Shown here piece after piece: positions 41,047 to 50,745 of a stretch of DNA of 64,000 nucleotides (positions within the stretch are counted from its first letter, which is position 1; every line of letters begins with the position of its first letter). A program made the translations under genes and the position numbers. Location: contig JAHJTV010000006.1 of the NCBI GenBank assembly GCA_018829445.1, positions 62,001-126,000 of the forward strand. Reading direction: 5' to 3'. This DNA comes from a bacterium (lineage in GTDB: Bacteria; SAR324; XYD2-FULL-50-16). The notes below the pieces were generated by a model. The model searched no databases. It had not been told where the DNA came from and saw nothing but the letters and a program-made list of their open reading frames with translations.

Positions 41047-42084
41047 ATGAACATTAAGGACATAGCCAAATTAGCCAATACCAGTATCTCAACGGTATCT
41101 CGAAGTCTGAATGACAGTGACCTGGTCGCGGCAAGCACTAAAAAACGAATTCTGGAAATTGCCAAAGGAGTGGATTTTGAGTTCAATGCCAGTGCCCGGG
41201 GACTGGTTACACGGAACACCGGCACCATCGGCATCATTCTTCCGGATGAATATGACAAGTTCTCTACAAATCTTTATCACAGTACTTTGCACAATGACTT
41301 GAGAAAAAGCCTGGAACGTGCGGATAAAGACTTGATAGTCGCCTTTTGTCATAACCGGTTTAGCGGGAAGAGCAATATTCATAAGCTGGTGACCCGAAAA
41401 AAAGTGGACGGACTGATCATCATCCAACCGGATCTTGATAAAAACACCCTGGCATTTCTTGAAGAACAACAGATTCCCTTTGTGTTAACCCACTATCCAC
41501 CAAAAAGTCTGAACGTTAATTATGATGTGATCTATACCGATCAGGAACATGGCGGGTTTATAGTGGGTGAGCATTTGGTTCATGCCGGTTACAAAAAAAT
41601 CGTCTGCATCTCTTCAGATACTCAATTTAAGGAGGAGTTCCGCTGGAGGGAAAAAGGAGTAAGACGGGCACTAACACTGCACCAGATGGATCTGAGTACG
41701 GACTCGATCCTGTTGGCCGGAGGCTCGTTCGCTTCGGGATATAAAGCCGTTCAAAAAAACAGTAGTCGGATTAAACAAGCCGATGCTGTTTTCGCTTTTA
41801 ACGACCTGCTGGCTTTGGGGGCTATGCGCGCCATGCAGGAGATGGGAATCCGAATTCCCGATGATATTGCCTTGGTGGGATATGATGATACTCCCCTGGC
41901 TGAATTTGCCAATCCGCTGTTGACCTCGGTTCATCAGCCAAGAGAAGAGCTTGCCCTGTTGACCTGCGAACATCTCTTTGAGCTGATAGACAAGGTAACA
42001 CCGGATGCAAAAAGTAAAACGAGGAAGAAGAAGATTATTGGAATACAACCAAGGTTGATTGTTCGGGAATCATGTCCGGTTTAA
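41047..42084 (+). CDS. LacI-family transcriptional regulator of the inositol operon
   Basis: A 345-residue LacI/GalR regulator. Residues 1-50 hold the helix-turn-helix and hinge (MNIKDIAKLANTSISTVSRS, LEIAKGVDFEFNASARGL). Residues ~60-340 are the periplasmic-binding-protein-like sensor: GTIGIILPDEYDKFSTNLYH, KKVDGLIIIQ, AVFAFNDLLALGAMRAMQEM, GIRIPDDIALVGYDDTPLAE. It is upstream of and co-directional with iolBCDEG with 95 bp between it and iolB. Inducer is presumably an inositol catabolite (inference from context; the equivalent regulators in other bacteria are IolR of DeoR or RpiR type). It carries a canonical operator at its own start. Confidence 0.88.
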   Translation: MNIKDIAKLANTSISTVSRSLNDSDLVAASTKKRILEIAKGVDFEFNASARGLVTRNTGTIGIILPDEYDKFSTNLYHSTLHNDLRKSLERADKDLIVAFCHNRFSGKSNIHKLVTRKKVDGLIIIQPDLDKNTLAFLEEQQIPFVLTHYPPKSLNVNYDVIYTDQEHGGFIVGEHLVHAGYKKIVCISSDTQFKEEFRWREKGVRRALTLHQMDLSTDSILLAGGSFASGYKAVQKNSSRIKQADAVFAFNDLLALGAMRAMQEMGIRIPDDIALVGYDDTPLAEFANPLLTSVHQPREELALLTCEHLFELIDKVTPDAKSKTRKKKIIGIQPRLIVRESCPV

Positions 42085-42179
42085 CTGATGGGGCGGCCGG
42101 ATAACCAGAGTTTGATGAAGACATTTATGTCATAATTATTGCGGGTTTGGGCTGATAAATTAAGAAAGGAAGGAGTATC

Positions 42180-42977
42180 ATGCTGATTAAGCGGGAAAAA
42201 CCATTTGCAGATGGATATAACAGTATTGTTGAGCAGAAGGGGCAACATGCCGAGATGTTGATGGATTTTGGGATTCTCAAGATGCAGAAGAACCATACCA
42301 TGACTAATAATGACGACAAAGAGAGAGCCTACTTGCTTATAAAAGGAAGAGTAACCTTCGAATGGGAAGGGAAACGGGTTGAAGCGTATCGTTCTTCCTG
42401 TTTCGATGAGAATCCCTGGGTGTTACATTTACCGGCCGAAGCTGACGTAACCGTAACCTGTCTTAGCCAGGAAGCCGAATTGGCCGTGCAAAAGAAAGAC
42501 AATTGCAAACGTTTCCAATCAAAGCTTTTTACCCAGGAGGAATGCAGAAGTGAACAATTTGGGGCAGGAACCATGAATGAAACCTCCACCAGAACGGTCC
42601 GCACTGTTTTTGATGCAGCCAATGCGCCGGAATCCAACATGGTGATGGGCGAAGTCATCAATCATCCGGGCAAATGGTCCAGCTATCCGCCACACGACCA
42701 TCCTCAACCCGAGGTATATCATTTCAGGTTTTTCCCGGATAAAGGATTTGGCTATTCCGGGCAGGGGGATGAAGTTGTTTTGGTTAGAAATAATGACACG
42801 GTGACCATTCTGCCCTTCCTGACTCATCCCCAGGTAGCCGCGCCTGGATATGCCATGTACTATATCTGGATGATTCCCCATTTGGAAAAAGCACGGTTTG
42901 GTCCTGATTCCAGAAACTGGCTTGAGGAGCACAACTGGGTAATGGATCACAAAGCCAAGATTTGGCCTGATAGATAA
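42180..42977 (+). CDS. iolB: 5-deoxy-glucuronate isomerase
   Basis: A 265-residue bicupin enzyme that isomerises 5-deoxy-D-glucuronate to 5-dehydro-2-deoxygluconate in myo-inositol breakdown. Visible metal-binding motifs in the second cupin are GKWSSYPPHDHPQPEVYHFR and the late HPQVAAPGYAMYYIWMI. The first cupin is ERAYLLIKGRVTFEWEGKRV. The start is supported by an AGGAAGGAG site eight bases before the ATG. It heads the iol gene run and is followed by iolC after 108 bp. Confidence 0.93.
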   Translation: MLIKREKPFADGYNSIVEQKGQHAEMLMDFGILKMQKNHTMTNNDDKERAYLLIKGRVTFEWEGKRVEAYRSSCFDENPWVLHLPAEADVTVTCLSQEAELAVQKKDNCKRFQSKLFTQEECRSEQFGAGTMNETSTRTVRTVFDAANAPESNMVMGEVINHPGKWSSYPPHDHPQPEVYHFRFFPDKGFGYSGQGDEVVLVRNNDTVTILPFLTHPQVAAPGYAMYYIWMIPHLEKARFGPDSRNWLEEHNWVMDHKAKIWPDR

Positions 42978-43085
42978 AGGTATTTTTATAAACGGAACGC
43001 CAGTAAAAAGCGAGAGGATCACAAAAGTGAAAAACCGGGACTTAGACCGGAAGAGACTAAAAATACTTCAGAAAACGGATTTTTC

Positions 43086-45005
43086 ATGTCAACATCTACA
43101 ACTGTCTTGGATATGTCCCGACCTATCGATTTAATCAGCATGGGTCGGGTGGCCGTTGATTTTTATGCGGAGCAGGTAGGTAGCCCATTGGATAAAGCCC
43201 AAAGTTTTCGTATGTATCTGGGAGGGTGCGCCGGAAATATTGCGGTTGGTACTTCGCGGCTGGGGTTGAAACCGGCTATGTTTTCCTGCATTGGTAAGGA
43301 TGATATGGGAGTATTCTTAAAGAATACCCTGGAGAAGGAAGGAGTTGACACTACCCTACTGACCACCAAGGCAGCTCATTTGACCGGGTTGGTCATTCTG
43401 GGGATTGATCCACCCGGCCGTTTTCCCTTGATATTTTACAGGGAAAACTGCGCGGATATGCAGATTCAGCCGGAAAATGCTAATGGTGACTTCTTTGCAA
43501 ACAGTAAAGCGCTCTTGATCACAGGAACCGGTTTTTCCACGGAATCAATGCGCAAGACAACCCTCCATGTGTTGGAGCTGGCTAAGTCAACCGGTACCGC
43601 TGTAATTCTGGACATCGACTACAGACCTGTACTCTGGGGATTAACCGATCCCGGTGACGGCGAGTCCCGCTATGCGCAATCATCCAAAGTCACGGAAAAA
43701 ATGCAGGTGCTGCTTCCCTATCTTGATCTGATTGTGGGAACAGAAGAGGAGATCCGAATAATGGGCGGAGGTCAATCGCTTGAAGAGGATATCACTATAA
43801 TCCGCGAAAAAAGTCAGGCTCCCATCGTTGTGAAAAAAGGTGAAAAAGGATGCACAGTCTTTCCCACAGATTTTTCACAGCCTGTAGAGGCTGTTCCCTA
43901 TCCGGTTGAGGTTCTCAACGTTCTGGGTGCCGGAGATGCCTTCATGAGCGGATTTTTACGAGGCTGGTTGCGAAATGAAGATTGGGAAACCTGCGCTCGT
44001 TTCGGCAATGCCAATGGCGCATTGGTGGTATCACGCCATGGATGTGCACCAGCCATGGCTTCATTTGAAGAGCTGACCTATTTCATGGATCACTATGGTC
44101 AGGATCCGAACCTCCTGACCGGAATCGGATTGGCAGTCAGGCACCAGTACACTCAACTTGGGTTGCCACGAGAAAAAAGTCTGCTGCTGCTGGATTTCGA
44201 TCAGGTGGATGAATTTGAAATGTCATGTTCTGACAATACCGGAAATAGAGACAAAATTCGAATTTTCAAACAAAAACTATTTGAGGGTTTCCTGTCAGCA
44301 AAGGAGAAAACCGCCGAAAATGATCTGGCCGTATTGACGGATGCCCATTATGGCCGGGATGCATTGAAGAAGAGCGGATATGAGTCTTACCAGCTGGGAA
44401 TTTCGATGGATAGTGATTCCCTGGCGGACAAAGATGGCGATTATTTTTCCCCTTATCAGATCATTCTGGAGCGTCATGCACATGCGTTTGTAAAGGTCGC
44501 TCTCCATGTCTCCCATGAAACAGATCACGATTCGATGGCGAATCAAATCGTCAGGTTATTCCAATTGTATAAAATCTGCTCAACCCTGGATAGAAGATTG
44601 ATGGTGGAGCTGAAGACGAAAGGGCAATTGCCCCCGGATTTCAGGCTGGTTACCGAAACGATTCGAAATGTATATAAACAGAATATTTTTCCTTTCTGGT
44701 GGAAAATTTCCGGGCCGGAGCCCCGGGCAGATTGGGAGGAGATAACCGGAGTTATTGAGTCCTTTGATTCCCATGCAGCGTTGATTATTCAAATTGAGAG
44801 TAATGATACTGAAACGGCAAAACAGCAATTTGAGATGATAGCTGCGACCTCCCAGGGGATTGGATTCTCGACCGGAAAAGCCATGTTTTGGGATCTTTGG
44901 GAGCAGTTCAAGGAGAACACAACCTTTGCTGAACAAGTTCCAGGTGTTATCTGCAACCGATATCTGAAATTGATATCCTTATGGTCAGCAATTAAAGATA
45001 GATAG
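43086..45005 (+). CDS. iolC: 5-dehydro-2-deoxygluconokinase fused to DUF2090 domain
   Basis: A 639-residue fusion. Residues ~15-335 are a PfkB-family sugar kinase: DLISMGRVAVDFYAEQVGSP, YLGGCAGNIAVGTSRLGLKP, and the catalytic VLNVLGAGDAFMSGFLRGWL with its base Asp. Residues ~345-639 are a DUF2090 domain (LLLLDFDQVDEFEMS; LAVLTDAHYGRDALKKSGYE; LMVELKTKGQLPP; FPFWWKISGPEPRADWEEI). It resembles a TIM-barrel aldolase and may supply the aldolase step (IolJ function) on the kinase product. This IolC-DUF2090 fusion is common in Proteobacteria. No separate iolJ is present here, which fits that idea. Confidence 0.92.
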   Translation: MSTSTTVLDMSRPIDLISMGRVAVDFYAEQVGSPLDKAQSFRMYLGGCAGNIAVGTSRLGLKPAMFSCIGKDDMGVFLKNTLEKEGVDTTLLTTKAAHLTGLVILGIDPPGRFPLIFYRENCADMQIQPENANGDFFANSKALLITGTGFSTESMRKTTLHVLELAKSTGTAVILDIDYRPVLWGLTDPGDGESRYAQSSKVTEKMQVLLPYLDLIVGTEEEIRIMGGGQSLEEDITIIREKSQAPIVVKKGEKGCTVFPTDFSQPVEAVPYPVEVLNVLGAGDAFMSGFLRGWLRNEDWETCARFGNANGALVVSRHGCAPAMASFEELTYFMDHYGQDPNLLTGIGLAVRHQYTQLGLPREKSLLLLDFDQVDEFEMSCSDNTGNRDKIRIFKQKLFEGFLSAKEKTAENDLAVLTDAHYGRDALKKSGYESYQLGISMDSDSLADKDGDYFSPYQIILERHAHAFVKVALHVSHETDHDSMANQIVRLFQLYKICSTLDRRLMVELKTKGQLPPDFRLVTETIRNVYKQNIFPFWWKISGPEPRADWEEITGVIESFDSHAALIIQIESNDTETAKQQFEMIAATSQGIGFSTGKAMFWDLWEQFKENTTFAEQVPGVICNRYLKLISLWSAIKDR

Positions 45006-45057
45006 AAGTTTTTTATAATGAATAGTTGGATGCTATAACTAGAATCGGCGGCAAAAA

Positions 45058-46926
45058 ATGGAAACGATTAGACTGACAATGGCTCAGGCTCTGGTTCGCT
45101 TTCTGGATAATCAGTATATTCAAATAGACGGGCAGAGGACAAAATTTGTAAAAGGAATCATTGGCATTTTCGGGCATGGGAATGTAACCGGGCTGGGGGA
45201 AGCCCTGGAGTACTCAGACTGTAATCTGACTTATCTCAGGGGACATAACGAGCAGGGAATGGTGCATACAGCAACGGCATTCGCCAAACAGAAAAACCGT
45301 CTGCAGATATTCGCCTGTACCTCATCTATCGGACCCGGGGCTCTCAATATGATCACCGGTGCAGCTACTGCCACCGTTAATCATATTCCGGTGTTGCTGC
45401 TGCCGGGAGATAATTTTGCATGCAGACAACCTAATCCCGTTCTGCAGCAATTGGAAGATCCCACTGACTATACCATATCCAACAATGATTGTTTTAAGCC
45501 GGTTAGCCGGTATTGGGACAGGATTGAGCGGCCCGAGCAGTTAATGACAGCCATGATCAACGCTTTGAGAGTATTGACCGATCCGGAGAAAACCGGAGCT
45601 GTTACCATCTGTCTTCCCCAGGATGTTCAGACTGAGGCCTATGAGTATCCCCTTGAGTTTTTTAAGTCGAGAACCCATTATGTAGACCGTAAACCGGTGA
45701 GTGATCGTGCATTAGCAGCAGCACTTGATAAAATAAAAAAAGCAAAGCGCCCCTTGATCATTGCAGGCGGTGGTGTCCATTACTCTCTGGCGGCAGACGA
45801 ACTAACCGGTTTCGCAGAGAGATTCGGTATTCCCGTAGCTGAAACCCAGGCTGGTAAAAGCGTCATCAGTTGGAAGAACCCGATGAGTATGGGAGGCATT
45901 GGTGTAACCGGCACGAAAGCCGCTAATGATCTGGCTGAAAAATCTGATCTCATTCTTGCCGTGGGTACGCGACTGTCCGATTTTACGACGGCATCCAAGA
46001 CAGTATTCCCCACCTCCGGGATCGAGCTTATTAACTTAAATCTATCCGCCTTTGATGGTTACAAAATGGATGGTACTTTTTTGCAGGGGGATGCTAAGGA
46101 AGGTTTGACCAAACTTCAGTCTCTGCTTGAAACTGAAGATTTCAAAACTGGCCAGGAATATCAAGGAGAAATCAGACAACTAAAAACCTGGTGGGACGCT
46201 GAAGTTGACAGGCTTTATAACTTAGAGGCTGAAGGAAAGGTCACACAAACCTCAATTGTTGGAGCATTGAACGAATTTATGGAACCGGAGGACGTGATTG
46301 TCTGTGCAGCTGGCAGTTTGCCTGGAGATCTGCATCGGACCTGGCGATGTGAATCCCCAAAATCCTATCACATGGAGTATGGTTTTTCCTGCATGGGTTA
46401 TGAAGTTGCAGGCGGATATGGTGTCAAAATGGCTGATCCGGACAAAGAGGTATACGTAATCGTTGGGGATGGAAGCTTTTTGATGCTCCACTCAGAACTG
46501 CTGAGCAGCATCCAGGAAGGGTACAAAATAAATATAGTGCTACTGGATAACCACGGGTTTCAATGCATAAAAAACCTGCAACAAGCCAACGGCAGCCAGG
46601 GATTCGGCAATGAAATTCGCTATCGCGATAATCAAACCGGTCGATTAACCGGTGATATTGTTCCTGTTAATTTTGCCCAGTATGCCGGTGCCCTGGGCGC
46701 AAAAACCTTTATGGCAAAAAACAAGGGTGAATTTCAAGACGCCTTGAAAGCTGCCAAACGTGAAACCGTTTCCACATTGATTGAAGTCAAAGTGGAGCCG
46801 GGCACGATGACAGATGGATATAACACCTGGTGGAGGGTTGGCGTGGCTGAGGTTTCCAACAGCCGGAACGTGCTGGACGCCCATCAGGAGATGAAAGAGA
46901 ATCTAAAAAAAGGTCGTTTATATTAA
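45058..46926 (+). CDS. iolD: 3D-(3,5/4)-trihydroxycyclohexane-1,2-dione hydrolase
   Basis: A 622-residue thiamine-diphosphate enzyme that opens the inositol-derived ring to 5-deoxyglucuronate. Landmarks: the N-terminal activating Glu in RGHNEQGMVHTATAFAKQ, CTSSIGPGALNMITGAATAT, the central Rossmann domain (RPLIIAGGGVHYS), and the diphosphate-binding YVIVGDGSFLMLHSELLSS with the GDG...N pattern. The C-terminal TMTDGYNTWWRVGVAEVS is typical of IolD. It sits in the order B-C-D-E-G expected for an inositol operon. Confidence 0.95.
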   Translation: METIRLTMAQALVRFLDNQYIQIDGQRTKFVKGIIGIFGHGNVTGLGEALEYSDCNLTYLRGHNEQGMVHTATAFAKQKNRLQIFACTSSIGPGALNMITGAATATVNHIPVLLLPGDNFACRQPNPVLQQLEDPTDYTISNNDCFKPVSRYWDRIERPEQLMTAMINALRVLTDPEKTGAVTICLPQDVQTEAYEYPLEFFKSRTHYVDRKPVSDRALAAALDKIKKAKRPLIIAGGGVHYSLAADELTGFAERFGIPVAETQAGKSVISWKNPMSMGGIGVTGTKAANDLAEKSDLILAVGTRLSDFTTASKTVFPTSGIELINLNLSAFDGYKMDGTFLQGDAKEGLTKLQSLLETEDFKTGQEYQGEIRQLKTWWDAEVDRLYNLEAEGKVTQTSIVGALNEFMEPEDVIVCAAGSLPGDLHRTWRCESPKSYHMEYGFSCMGYEVAGGYGVKMADPDKEVYVIVGDGSFLMLHSELLSSIQEGYKINIVLLDNHGFQCIKNLQQANGSQGFGNEIRYRDNQTGRLTGDIVPVNFAQYAGALGAKTFMAKNKGEFQDALKAAKRETVSTLIEVKVEPGTMTDGYNTWWRVGVAEVSNSRNVLDAHQEMKENLKKGRLY

Positions 46927-46952
46927 CCTTAAAACCTAAAACAGAACGCTCC

Positions 46953-47846
46953 ATGCTTAATAAAAAAGATATTGATCTGGGAATAGCCCCCATCGGATGG
47001 ACCAACGACGATCTGCCGGAACTGGGAGGCCATATCCCCTTTGAACAATGCATCAGTGAGATGGCCCAAGCCGGCTATACCGGGACTGAGGTTGGGAACA
47101 AGTATCCACGTGAGCCGGAAGAGCTGAAGCGTTATCTTAATCCCTTAAAGCTTCGGGTAGCAAGTGCCTGGTTTAGTACCTACTTTACCGAAGGGAAAAA
47201 GGATGAAACCATAATCGGTTTTCAAAGGCATATGGAGTTTTTAAAAGAGATGGGAGCCAGTGTAATAGTGGTATGCGAGTGCGGATTCTGCATCCAGGGA
47301 AAGAATCTTCCTGTATTGGAGGAAAAACCTGTTTTTAATAACCGGCAATGGGAATTATTAAAAACCGGCCTGGAGGGGATCGGGCAGATGGCTGCTGCAA
47401 ACCGGATGAAAATAGTGTATCACCACCACATGGGAACAGGAGTACAGACCCGGGCAGAGATTGATCATCTACTGGGGATCACAGATCCTCAATTGATTTA
47501 TCTGCTATTGGATACCGGACACATCACCTACAGTGGCGACGATGCATTGATACTGGCTGAAAAATATGGAACACGCATTAAGCACGTACATCTGAAGGAT
47601 ATACGTCGGAAAGTTCTGGAACAGGTAAGAACAGAAAAGATGAGTTTTCTGGATTCCGTGAAGGCAGGTGTGTTTACGGTACCGGGAGACGGCATGATCG
47701 ATTTTATTCCGCTTTTTAAACTGTTTGAAAGAATCAATTATCAAGGTTGGATGGTGGTTGAGGCGGAACAGGACTCCGGAAAAGCGAATCCTCTGGAGTA
47801 TGCGCGCAAAGCAAGAGAGTATATTCTTAAAAATGGCGGAATATGA
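46953..47846 (+). CDS. iolE: 2-keto-myo-inositol (inosose) dehydratase
   Basis: A 297-residue TIM-barrel enzyme of the xylose-isomerase-like AP-endonuclease superfamily. It removes water from 2-keto-myo-inositol. Family features are GIAPIGWTNDDLPELGGH at the N terminus, the metal-binding residues around EMAQAGYTGTEVG, KIVYHHHMGTGVQTRAEID, LLLDTGHITYSGDD, and IKHVHLKDIRRKV. The C-terminal GWMVVEAEQDSGKANPLEYA is typical of IolE. The gene is 26 bp after iolD. Confidence 0.95.
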   Translation: MLNKKDIDLGIAPIGWTNDDLPELGGHIPFEQCISEMAQAGYTGTEVGNKYPREPEELKRYLNPLKLRVASAWFSTYFTEGKKDETIIGFQRHMEFLKEMGASVIVVCECGFCIQGKNLPVLEEKPVFNNRQWELLKTGLEGIGQMAAANRMKIVYHHHMGTGVQTRAEIDHLLGITDPQLIYLLLDTGHITYSGDDALILAEKYGTRIKHVHLKDIRRKVLEQVRTEKMSFLDSVKAGVFTVPGDGMIDFIPLFKLFERINYQGWMVVEAEQDSGKANPLEYARKAREYILKNGGI

Positions 47847-47900
47847 AAACCTTAACTCTAATCCGGGGTTAATACGGATAAACTATAAAGGCATAATTTA

Positions 47901-48920
47901 ATGAAAAAATTGACTGTGGGTATCATCGGGGCTGGCCGGATCGGTCGCCTGCATTCGGAAAACATACTGAAACACTTTCCGGATGTGCTGATCAAAACCA
48001 TTGCTGATCCGCTTATGGATGAAAAGTGGGCGACCGGTACCGGAATAGAAAATGTGGTGAGTGATCATCAGGAGATCCTCAATGATCCAGATATCGAAGC
48101 GGTTCTGATCTGTTCGCCATCTCCTACACATGCACCGCTTATCATTGAGGCAGCAAAATCCGGCAAACACATCTTTTGTGAGAAACCGATTGCTCTGAAT
48201 CCGGAAGTTATAACCGCTGCTTTGAAAGAGGTGGATAAAACAAAGGTCAAACTTCAGGTGGGATTTAATCGCCGATTTGATCCCGGTTTTGCTCATGTGA
48301 AAAGGCAGGTGCAAAGAGGTGAAATAGGGACGCCTCACATCATCAAAATTACTTCCCGTGATCCGGAACCTCCGAATCCCGCTTATATAAAAGAGTCGGG
48401 AGGTTTGTTTCTGGATATGACCATTCATGATTTTGATATGGCCCGCTTTCTGGCTGATAGCGAAGTAATAGAGGTTTATGCCAGCGGTGCGGTATTGGTT
48501 GATCCGGAGATCGGGAAACAGGGGGATATCGATACGGCAATCATCACGTTAAAATTTGCTAGTGGCGCATTGGGTGTGATCGACAACAGCCGCAAGGCTG
48601 TTTACGGTTATGACCAAAGAGTTGAAGTGTTTGGCTCCCTTGGTGCCGTGATGGGGGAAAACAGACCGACTTATCATACGAGACTGATGACACAAAACGG
48701 TGTTATCAGTCCTAAACCGTTGTTCTTTTTCCTGGAGCGCTATCAGGAAGCATTCATTGAAGAGATGAGAGTCTTTTTTGCCACTATCCGTGAAGACAGG
48801 CAATCGCCAGTTACAGGTAAAGACGGGTTAATGCCGGTAGTTATCGGTTTAGCGGCAAATCAATCGCTGGTTAAAAATCAGCCGATCAAGATCCCCCTGA
48901 CCGAGGATAAAAACACCTGA
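47901..48920 (+). CDS. iolG: myo-Inositol 2-dehydrogenase
   Basis: A 339-residue Gfo/Idh/MocA-family oxidoreductase, the first enzyme of the pathway. The NAD-binding motif is VGIIGAGRIGRLHSENILKH. GKHIFCEKPIALNPEV contains the conserved catalytic Lys. The substrate-binding part shows KLQVGFNRRFDPGFAHVKRQ, SGGLFLDMTIHDFDMARFL with the conserved Asp and His, and VIDNSRKAVYGYDQRVEVFG. It closes the operon. No inositol transporter and no iolA are in the window. Confidence 0.93.
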   Translation: MKKLTVGIIGAGRIGRLHSENILKHFPDVLIKTIADPLMDEKWATGTGIENVVSDHQEILNDPDIEAVLICSPSPTHAPLIIEAAKSGKHIFCEKPIALNPEVITAALKEVDKTKVKLQVGFNRRFDPGFAHVKRQVQRGEIGTPHIIKITSRDPEPPNPAYIKESGGLFLDMTIHDFDMARFLADSEVIEVYASGAVLVDPEIGKQGDIDTAIITLKFASGALGVIDNSRKAVYGYDQRVEVFGSLGAVMGENRPTYHTRLMTQNGVISPKPLFFFLERYQEAFIEEMRVFFATIREDRQSPVTGKDGLMPVVIGLAANQSLVKNQPIKIPLTEDKNT

Positions 48921-48998
48921 ATCCTTATTAAAAACGGTAAGATAAGAAGGCATCGAGAGAATGTTTCTTACGGTCTTCGTGAGCAGGGATTCAAGAAG

Positions 48999-49035
48999 AA
49001 GAAAATCACCCAGCTCTAATCCGGCTGGTTTTCTT
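48999..49035. terminator. Putative bidirectional terminator between iolG and the kinase genes
   Basis: aagaaaa-tcac-ccagc pairs with gctgg-ttttctt around the ctctaatccg loop, with one bulge. It is A-rich on the left arm and T-rich on the right, so it could terminate both converging transcripts. Confidence 0.5.
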
Positions 49036-49128
49036 GTTTCTCCCGGTCTCTTCCCGACTATTCGCTTTTAATATTCAAGCTCACTAATGGGAAACAGAAG
49101 TTCCAAAAAGCTTTGGGTTCTATTGTGG

Positions 49129-50712
49129 TTAAGCCTGAGATGGTGAACAAGGGAGCAGGATACTAAAAATAGATCCTTGTCCCGGTTTTGACTCAACGGA
49201 AATACTGCCTTTGTGATTGATAGTTATGATTTTGTAGGAGATGGATAGTCCCAGACCCGTGCCCTCTCCTTTGATTTTTGTAGTAAAAAACGGTTCAAAC
49301 ACCCTCTCCGCAACCGATGCTTCCATTCCCGGACCGTTATCTTCAATCTCGATTTTTACATTGTCTCCAACCAGTTTTGCACGAACAATAATCTTTGGAT
49401 CTTTTTTACTGCTCGTCGCTGTCATGGCTTGAGCTGCATTTCTTAAAAGGTTCAAGATAACTTGTCCGATTTCTGTTTCATTACAGGGAACGGTGGGTAG
49501 GTTTTCCTCGATATCCTTAATTATTTTTATATTCTTAAAGTCATAATGTATCTCCATAACATAATCTGAACGAGCAATGTTGATAATATTTTCCAGGACT
49601 GTTTTTATTTGGACATCTCCAATACTGGAATCACTTTTTCGGCTAAACGAGAGCATATCTGAAATGATCCTTGAGGATCTCAATCCGGATTCTTTGATGT
49701 TTTCCAGTGTTTGATGGATCTTTCTTTTTCCAAGATACTGATTTAGTGCCTCCAGGTTTATTTTTGTTTCTCTGGCAACGGTTTTGTTGATTTCCAGATC
49801 AGCTGAGAACCTCTGTTCGATCAATTGGGCTCCCTGGATAATGCCGGACAAAGGATTATTAAGCTCATGTGCCATACCGGCGGCCAATCCTCCTATTGAC
49901 ATCATTTTTTCAGACTGGATCAACGTTTCCAATGTCTGTTTGTCTTCTGTGACATCTTCCAGTAAACCTGCAATCCGGTAGGTTTTTCCGTTGTGATCCT
50001 TTACTGGAAAAACCTTAAACGAAATCCAGCGGATAGAATCATCGGGTTTGAATATTCTAAACCCCGGAAAGACCAATTCGGATTCCAGGTTTTGATCTGT
50101 TTTTTTCACAAACGATGCAACCTGATCGAGATCTTCGGGATGAACCGAATCCAACCACAACAACGGGTTTTCGTAGAGAGGCTCTTCACTGGCATCGAAA
50201 ATTGATCGGAAGGCAGAGCTGACGTAGTACAACTCCTTCCAGTCGGTAGAAACAAGCCAGAAAACCTCCCTGATATTCTCCGAAAGCTGCCGGAAGCATT
50301 CCTCGCTTTGCTTCAATTGTTTTTTCAGGTCAATGGCTTCAAGGGCATTTTCTATTATCATTTTCATTTCCGTTTCGCTCCAGGGCTTGGAAAAATAGTA
50401 ATAGATCTGTCCTTTATTGATGGCACTAATAATCGCGTCAAAGTCACTGTATCCGGTCAATATCATACGGATTGTATCGGGATAATCTTTGAGTACCTCC
50501 TGCAGGAACTCAACTCCTGTCATTTTAGGCATGCGCTGGTCCGAAATTACGACCTGAATGTCATGTTGCTGCAGGATTTTTTTCCCTTCAGCGGCAGATT
50601 CAGCAATAAAGACTTCATAAACATCTTCAAACAGGTATTTAAACCCGGTCAGGTTTTCCTTTTCATCATCAACGATCAAGATGCTCGGTTTTTCCCTTTG
50701 CTTAAGTATCAT
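49129..50712 (-). CDS. Response regulator-PAS-histidine kinase hybrid
   Basis: A 527-residue soluble hybrid kinase. An N-terminal receiver domain (residues ~10-125) has the acidic pair D15-D16, phosphoacceptor D58 (VVISDQRMPKMTGVEFL) and K109. A PAS/PAC sensor follows (~137-262: VFWLVSTDWKELYYVSSAFR). The HisKA region has H282 in GGLAAGMAHELNNPLSG, and the HATPase is ~390-525 (GQVILNLLRNAAQAM, IEDNGPGM, GEGTGLGLSISYKI). There is no membrane segment. It is 33 bp downstream of the next kinase gene on the same strand, so it probably receives phosphate from it or from the giant kinase. Confidence 0.92.
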   Translation of the reverse strand: MILKQREKPSILIVDDEKENLTGFKYLFEDVYEVFIAESAAEGKKILQQHDIQVVISDQRMPKMTGVEFLQEVLKDYPDTIRMILTGYSDFDAIISAINKGQIYYYFSKPWSETEMKMIIENALEAIDLKKQLKQSEECFRQLSENIREVFWLVSTDWKELYYVSSAFRSIFDASEEPLYENPLLWLDSVHPEDLDQVASFVKKTDQNLESELVFPGFRIFKPDDSIRWISFKVFPVKDHNGKTYRIAGLLEDVTEDKQTLETLIQSEKMMSIGGLAAGMAHELNNPLSGIIQGAQLIEQRFSADLEINKTVARETKINLEALNQYLGKRKIHQTLENIKESGLRSSRIISDMLSFSRKSDSSIGDVQIKTVLENIINIARSDYVMEIHYDFKNIKIIKDIEENLPTVPCNETEIGQVILNLLRNAAQAMTATSSKKDPKIIVRAKLVGDNVKIEIEDNGPGMEASVAERVFEPFFTTKIKGEGTGLGLSISYKIITINHKGSISVESKPGQGSIFSILLPCSPSQA

Positions 50713-50745
50713 AGTGCTCCTGGAAACTGATTAGATTTAGTTTTC

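Noticed and set aside
42119-42130. Palindrome gacatttatgtc between the LacI gene and iolB
   Set aside because: Short (5-bp arms), lacks the central CG of LacI operators and is likely to occur by chance.
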